This document shows, piece by piece, positions 58,901-64,000 of a stretch of DNA of 64,000 nt. The stretch spans positions 4,825,501 to 4,889,500 of the forward strand of contig JAFREQ010000009.1 of assembly GCA_025331565.1 (NCBI GenBank), given 5' to 3'. The position numbers were made by a program, and so were the translations under genes. The notes beneath the pieces are model-generated. The model saw nothing but the letters and a program-made list of their open reading frames with translations, did not search any database and was not told the origin of the DNA. Origin of the DNA: Holacanthus passer. Lineage: Eukaryota; Chordata; Actinopteri; Pomacanthidae. The first letter of the stretch is position 1. The number at the start of each line of letters is the position of its first letter.

Positions 58901-60108
58901 TGGGGGAACACAGCAGAACACAGCACTGGTGCCCTCTCTCAGCACCTGCTGGTATGGGAAAATGTTGGCCTTATCCTTTGCCTGGACTCCTATAGGTCAT
59001 AGAGTAGAGTTTAGTTAAAGAGGTTTTACTGAGCTCTCCTTAACATCACCCCTCAGTGCAAGATTCTAAACAAGTGAAAAACCTCATACATCATCAAAAG
59101 GAAAAAAAAAAAAAAGAAAATATTATATTGCCTCCACAAAGTATTACAATAAAAATGTTACCATCCAAGTTTATCATGGCCAGGCTTTGAGTATGATGCG
59201 CATTGCAACATACATGCGCAATGATTGCAACAGACACTTGCAATGATTGCAACAGACACTGCAACAGTTGAGAAACACCAATGTAAAGATTGGTGTAAGG
59301 GAAGACACAGCGGATGTGGCCTCACTCTTGGTGAGAAGAGAAACTATGACATGATGTGAGTGTACACAGGAAACTTTTGCCCATGCGTTTTGCTTTTACT
59401 CGTGTACATTGGAAATAAGGAGTCAGAGTACGGTAACCTCATCTCACCATGGTTGGTCATCCAGTTGCTCCAGGGACTCGGGACAGACTCATTACAGAAA
59501 CATCGTATCCTGACTGAGTGATCGACACACTCCAGAGGCAGGTCAGAGGTCCATGTCCATGTGTATTCATCTGAATCCATGGAAAATAAACTAATATTTC
59601 TCTAGATTAACAAAAACAAGGAACATTTTACAGGAGTTTGTGATTATTCACAACATCACCATAATAAATGCAGTTAAAAATGACATAATCGATACCATAA
59701 AATTACTGGGTTGCAACTATATAGAGCCTTTAAACAGCATAAAATGCAGACAGCAAATCTTACTCACACTGTAAATAATAGTGCGGTTTTCAGTGCGGCC
59801 AATCTGGAGCTCATAAATGTTGCCCACTAAGCAACTGTGGTTTACCATCCAGCTCACCGAGAGGGTTTGCTTGTCACTGAGAGGCTGCAGATGACTGATG
59901 TTCGGCTGTGGCGGCTGCCAAACTGCCACACAATGCAATTCAATGTATGTGAAGTTACAGCACATATTTGAGGAGTTTTAAAAATTGCAGATGAGAGAAT
60001 TTCATGTGAATCAAACTCACCAGTTTCCAAGCAGAATCCACTGTGATCCATTGAAAATACTAGACACAACCTGAGCAGGTGAATCAAGGATATTCTGAAA
60101 CTCATCAT
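52944..60108 (-). CDS. osmr: LIFR/OSMR-family cytokine receptor (OSMR-like)
   Basis: Type I cytokine receptor expected to pair with gp130 and signal through JAK/STAT. Seventeen exons join in phase to 877 residues: 60021-60108, 59764-59922, 59448-59570, 58717-58989, 58471-58600, 58148-58296, 57865-57998, 57628-57763, 57191-57276, 56821-57034, 56409-56594, 56206-56307, 54790-54945, 54478-54630, 54247-54328, 54057-54141, 52944-53321. Order: signal peptide, half cytokine-binding module (SDLPLEC; WSNW), Ig-like domain (about 124-214), full module (about 215-397; four-Cys part in exons 5-6, degenerate WSXWS as WGAWT), three FNIII domains, membrane helix (TLILLLLCCIILVW), and a tail of about 157 residues. 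The half module plus Ig is the OSMR layout; LIFR has another full module in front, which I could not find. The tail lacks a clear box 1 but has YTPQ, a STAT3-type YxxQ site. A start at 60177 in the same frame is possible. Exon 10 seems to use a GC donor. Confidence 0.82.
55462..56141. mobile_element. DNA transposon relic with terminal inverted repeats
   Basis: Left end caactgattccaaaaaagtt followed by ggga; right end tcccaacttttttggaatca followed by gggttg. The ends are reverse complements except for a two-base difference. No transposase frame is visible, so it is a nonautonomous element of a type common in fish. It lies in the receptor intron between exons 12 and 13 and is interrupted by a LINE tail at about 55590-55755. 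Confidence 0.75.
55590..55755 (+). mobile_element. LINE 3' tail (L2-like) nested in the inverted-repeat element
   Basis: Contains gctgctgtgcaatgtgaatt, tccccgctgtgggacgaata and aaggcatatcttgtcttatc, which closely match the copy ending at 35538. The left limit is approximate. Confidence 0.6.
58616..58639. repeat. (CA)n microsatellite
   Basis: Twelve CA units in the receptor intron between exons 4 and 5. Confidence 0.85.
59219..59260. repeat. 20-base tandem direct repeat
   Basis: CAATGATTGCAACAGACACT occurs at 59219-59238 and again, without change, at 59241-59260, separated by TG. It lies in a receptor intron and looks like a local replication duplication. Confidence 0.85.
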
Positions 60109-61210
60109 CCTCTTGATTGAAGCAAAACCAGAGTGAAATGCTGGATGTCCACTGCACAAACTAAGTGAAAGCCTCATGAGTCAGTGGTGAATGGCAGCCT
60201 GCCCACAATTACTGTGACAGGATTGCTTAATAATGTCAGCTCGGAACCCATGAGAGGCGTGTAAACATCAAACTGATGTCCGCAAAATACACTAAAAACA
60301 CAGATGTCTGCCACGATAATTTTATATGTAGCACAATATTAATATGGCACGTCACAGTTCTGAGTACAGAGATTACAAGAGAACACATATCAAACAAAAT
60401 ATTATTAATGTCAACAGTGCATGAAGCAATTTACACACAATAAATTAACAGAAAAGGAGGCGAACAGAAAACACACAGTCATTCTTTACAGAAGTCACTT
60501 ACAGTATCAGATAGCAAGATTTTTGGCACTTAAGTGAGAAAAATAATAATAGGTATATAAGATCCTCTTCCAACATAGTGTGCATAGGTAGCCTTTCCAT
60601 AAAACTATACATATATTCAATATTTATACAATAATGTCAGTATATTTGTCTTTTTTTAGATGCTCACAATCCCTTATAAATATTATTAAAGATCACATGG
60701 AGAAACAATAGCACTCTATACATGGTTTGGGGAAGGGCTCAATTGTCTTCTCAAATATTTTCATTTTCTTGTAAGTGCTAATGGGAAAACAACAGCAACA
60801 TCTCCATCCTGATTTCCTGGTACTTTAGGTCCCAGTGTTTGGGGCACAAAGGTACCCCTGCCAACAAACAAATGCAACAGATACTAAGAAGAATTATAGT
60901 AGACGTAAAAACATGGGCGGGGTACAAGTATAAAAGCTGATGTACAAAGAATGTGTCTGCGAAAAGGCACAATGGTTTCATCACGTAGGAAGCGAATGAT
61001 TAACTGCCACCACATACACTGAAAAAGGCACATTTACCGTATACCTCCCTGCAGCTACTCCCTTATTCGAATGAAATGAACTTATATCCATCGCATCAAG
61101 ACGGGTGCAAACGCATACATACACTAACACATAAGAGCAACAGATATATTATTGTCAGTCCAGTTGTATGTCAGGCAGCTTGCGTCGCTCATTTCTCAGT
61201 TTCTCGATTC
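60109..61210. other. spacer between the receptor and arhgef28
   Basis: AT-rich. It holds the upstream region of the receptor gene (right of 60108) and the 3' UTR of arhgef28 (left of 61211). No exon and no clear TATA box were seen. Confidence 0.5.
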
Positions 61211-63972
61211 TCAGAGATAAACGATGTTCTCCTCGCCTGCCTCCTCCCCGTTCTGTCCTTCCAGGGAGAGGTAGGCCTGCGGGGGGAGGAGGGGGGTGAG
61301 AGAGGGAGACGAGGAGTAGTCGTCCTCATAAAGTCCTTCGCTTGTGACCTCTGACCTCCAAGGACCCAGAGATCGCCTGTCCAACGGCGGGCTGAATCCT
61401 GCTAGAAAGAACAACAGAAATGCTTTAGAAAAAGATACCATTTTTTTCCTATATGCATAATATAGAATCAATTATTTTATCATTCTCTTCAAACCTGTAT
61501 GATACAGCAAAGTCCCTATATGGGGGCTTGACAAATGGCTGCATGTGTTTGTTTGCTGTCCAGAACTATGTATGTATATGTGAAGGACTCTGGGTTTACT
61601 TACTGTTGTTGGTCCTTTGTGGCTGTGCAGTGACCCTGCTGCTGAACGGGTGGATGGAGTCATTCAGAGGCCGGGGGCAGCTGAGGTTGTTGCTGTAGTT
61701 TGGGTACGTGAGACCATCCGGAGGCTGTTTGCTGTGCGCCTGGCTCAGCAGGGTGTTGAGGCTGTTGTAGAGGCTGGCACTGAGGCCAAGGTTAGCAGTG
61801 TAGCTGGAGCTGTGCAGCAGAGGGCCGTCGTGGATCTTTCTCGGCGCAGAGAGCAGACGCTGCTGCTGGTTGTTGTTGGGAGGCTGGTGGAGGTGGTTCT
61901 GCTGGAGGGAGGCCAGTAAAGTCGCCTCGTTCTCGTACACTGAGCAGGTACCATCCAGGCTTCCTGAGCGGCTGTGGCCGGACACCTGGGACATTCAAAC
62001 AACAGATAAAAAACAGCAGAGGTGAAATTTTCTCCACACCACCCATTCCTCCTCTTTCTTTCATTACTGTACCTCCACCTTCTTATCTCCCCCCCTCCCC
62101 TTTCTTACCTTGTATCCATCCAGTGGTATCGTAACAGGCAGGCTGCTCTGGCGGTTGTGTCTCCAGCTCTGCAGTAGCCTCTGCTGGGCTTCAATCTTCT
62201 CCTTCTCCCTCTCCACACTCCTCTGGCCCTCCTTCAGTCGTTCCAGATTCTGCTGATACTCCAGCAGCTGTGCCTCCAGCTCCTCACGCTCACAGCGCAA
62301 ACGCTCGGCCTCCAGGAGGCACTGCTGCTCTCGCTGCTCCAGCACACTCTCCTGCTCACTCTGAAAGCACATACAGTGTGTGTACATCAGAAAGTGCAAG
62401 CACTTATTATCTCTTCCTGTGGTTGTGGTTATGTGTCTACTTGCAACTTTAACAGCGTGTTTAACAGAGTGTTAGATTTGAAACGGGTAAAGGAAAAAGA
62501 TAAAATCGTTTAACAGGTTTTGGTGCAAAAATAATAAAAGCACTATGAATTATGTTTGACAGCAGAAAATGTTGCAGCTGCCTATAATATTACATTTTAG
62601 TATTGTAATCAAACATTATGTGCAAATTGGTTGTTAACCACTGGAATTGTCCCGGAGTTGCAGGATAATGGAGGCTGGTGTCTCACACTCGTAAAATACC
62701 TTCTCATCAGCACAATAGAAACCCTCATGACTCTACTGAAAATATTGTCTCTCTTCTCTCACAGATAATGTTTGTATGCACTTCACAAAACGCATCCATG
62801 GATGGGATTTGGAGAATGAGGGCAAGCTATGTTGAACCGGGAGATATATGTACTGTAGATACATGATGGTATATGGCATTGAAATATTGTTTAAGAATTT
62901 AATTTATGTTATCTAACTTTTATTTTTCCAGGAATGTTTCTGAGACTCCAAAATCTCTTTTGCAAGGGAGTACTGGCCAGTAAAGCAGCCTAAAATGGTT
63001 CACATAAAAGAACCAAACCACAGACTTAAAACAAAACAGCAGTATAAGAAAACTATAACACGCTGATCCCAAAAACGAGCCAAAGCTTCTTCCTAAATAC
63101 ACCATCTTACACTGACATGAGATAAGGCGGAGACTGCAATTCACCCACAAATTCAATAAGAGTGTATATGTTGCAAATGGTTAGAAACCAGTCAGCTTTA
63201 CATACTTGGAGAAACTCCCACCTCTGGTCAAAGGAAAAAGGAAGTTACAACATTTTGTCACGAAATAACATCTTAATTCCACATTCAAAGGTCATAGGTT
63301 TTGTTGATATGTCACCGCCTCTGCATTTTATTTTGCTTCTGCTTATCTACTTCTACTTATAATCTGTATGACCATGCATGAGGCTAAAGCTAATCAACTG
63401 GTGTTTTCTTTCATTTGAGATGTGATATGATCAGAAACTGTCACAAATAAAAGATACTTAAGATGTTTTTTTTTGTGCAGGGCCAAAAAAAGAAAAGAAG
63501 AGACAGATGGAAAAGGAAAGTGAGACAAATGAGAGTCAATGCGACTCAGAACATCAACATGAGGCTCACTTGTTGTTTCTCTCTGGCCAGACACTCTTTG
63601 TCCCAGCGCTGCTGCTCCTGTTTCAGCTTCACGTGGAGTTTCTGCACCTCGTCCACCTCTTCTTTCTTCCTCTCTAAAGCCCTTCTTTTCTACTTCCTCT
63701 TTTTTCTTATCAATACTCTTCTGCTTCTCCTGCTCCTGGATAACAACAGAAACTGGTTTAATCTTTTCTGGCATTATTTCAAAAAGAAGCAACTGAATCC
63801 TAATGTTTTTGGAATCAGGGTTGTAGTAAAGATATTTATTTTAATATGAATATCATGTAACTGATACCAGACTGTTTTGGAGGGAGGTGAGGGTTCGGAG
63901 CTGAGGTCTTTCTCCCTCCTGGAGAAGGAGTTTCTGGACTTCGTGGCAGCTGTCCTGGAGGGTTACAACAGC
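61211..63972 (-). CDS. arhgef28: ARHGEF28 (p190RhoGEF) C-terminal part, 5' end off window
   Basis: C-terminal coiled coil and tail of a RhoA guanine-nucleotide exchange factor; the DH-PH catalytic exons lie to the right, outside the window. Exons: 63868-63972 (TLQDSCHEVQKLLLQEGE), 63570-63735, 62109-62360, 61604-61985, 61211-61401 (stop). The third reads QREQQCLLEAERLRCEREEL, then RLLQSWRHNRQSSLP; the last ends in ENIVYL, the C-terminus I recall for human ARHGEF28. This end and the QSSLP stretch separate it from AKAP13 and ARHGEF2/18. Exon 63570-63735 is 166 bases although both neighbours join in phase 0, so one base is in excess. The frame entering from upstream (EQEKQKSIDKKKEEVEK) and the frame leaving (LERKKEEVDEVQKLH) differ by one; the change falls near 63681-63690. 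An assembly error or a real lesion are both possible. Confidence 0.82.
63801..63826. mobile_element. solo end of the inverted-repeat transposon
   Basis: gtttttggaatcagggttgt is nearly identical to the right end of the element at 55462-56141. No partner end was found within the remaining window. It sits in the arhgef28 intron, about 70 bases from the frameshifted exon. Confidence 0.6.
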
Positions 63973-64000
63973 CTGCCAACACAAGGAGGACACACCTGAT

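Noticed and set aside
60106..60177. Receptor start at 60177 instead of 60108
   Set aside because: The frame is open from 60177, but the peptide from the Met-Met pair at 60108 looks more like a signal sequence; kept as an alternative only.
61617..61919. 100-codon plus-strand open frame rich in Val and Ala
   Set aside because: Antisense shadow of the arhgef28 exon at 61604-61985.
1..64000. tRNA, rRNA, CRISPR arrays, viral genes
   Set aside because: No cloverleaf, rRNA-like or spaced direct-repeat pattern and no viral protein motif was noticed while reading both strands; covariance-model searches were not possible.

Overview
This window reads as nuclear DNA of a ray-finned fish, most likely a percomorph. 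Genes are split into short exons with GT-AG introns, intergenic DNA is AT-rich, (CA)n/(GT)n tracts are frequent, and several repeats look like common teleost elements. The species cannot be fixed. Coding exons were assembled by hand from splice sites, reading phase and family recall; nothing was searched against a database.

Layout, left to right. (1) 426-17766, minus: adamts12, a secreted metalloprotease, from the start codon through the sixth thrombospondin repeat; the last exons lie beyond the left edge. (2) 21.2-26.5 kb, plus: gpat3, an ER glycerol-3-phosphate acyltransferase. (3) 27356-28703, minus: a four-exon gene for a 107-residue basic protein ending in a CaaX box, which I do not recognise; its exons are too short for an ORF scan to detect. 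(4) 29850-31612, minus: myl7, atrial/cardiac myosin regulatory light chain. (5) 33346-37678, minus: gck, glucokinase. (6) 41644-44047, plus: ykt6, a prenylated R-SNARE. (7) 46844-50207, plus: a 108-residue single-pass membrane protein I cannot name. (8) 52944-60108, minus: a LIFR/OSMR-family cytokine receptor with OSMR-like domain layout. (9) 61211 to the right edge, minus: the 3' part of arhgef28 (p190RhoGEF-like), whose coiled-coil exon carries an apparent one-base insertion.

The genes do not form one pathway. myl7-gck-ykt6 is the same neighbourhood as human 7p13, while adamts12, the receptor and arhgef28 have human counterparts on chromosome 5 and gpat3 on chromosome 4, so this looks like a fish-specific join of several ancestral blocks. 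gpat3 and gck both act in hepatic energy storage, but no shared regulation is visible.

Introns and spacers carry several transposon relics: a nested hAT/BED-type element, a terminal-inverted-repeat element interrupted by a LINE tail, a solo end of that same element beside the arhgef28 frameshift, and copies of one AT-rich palindromic repeat. No tRNA, rRNA, CRISPR or viral gene was seen.
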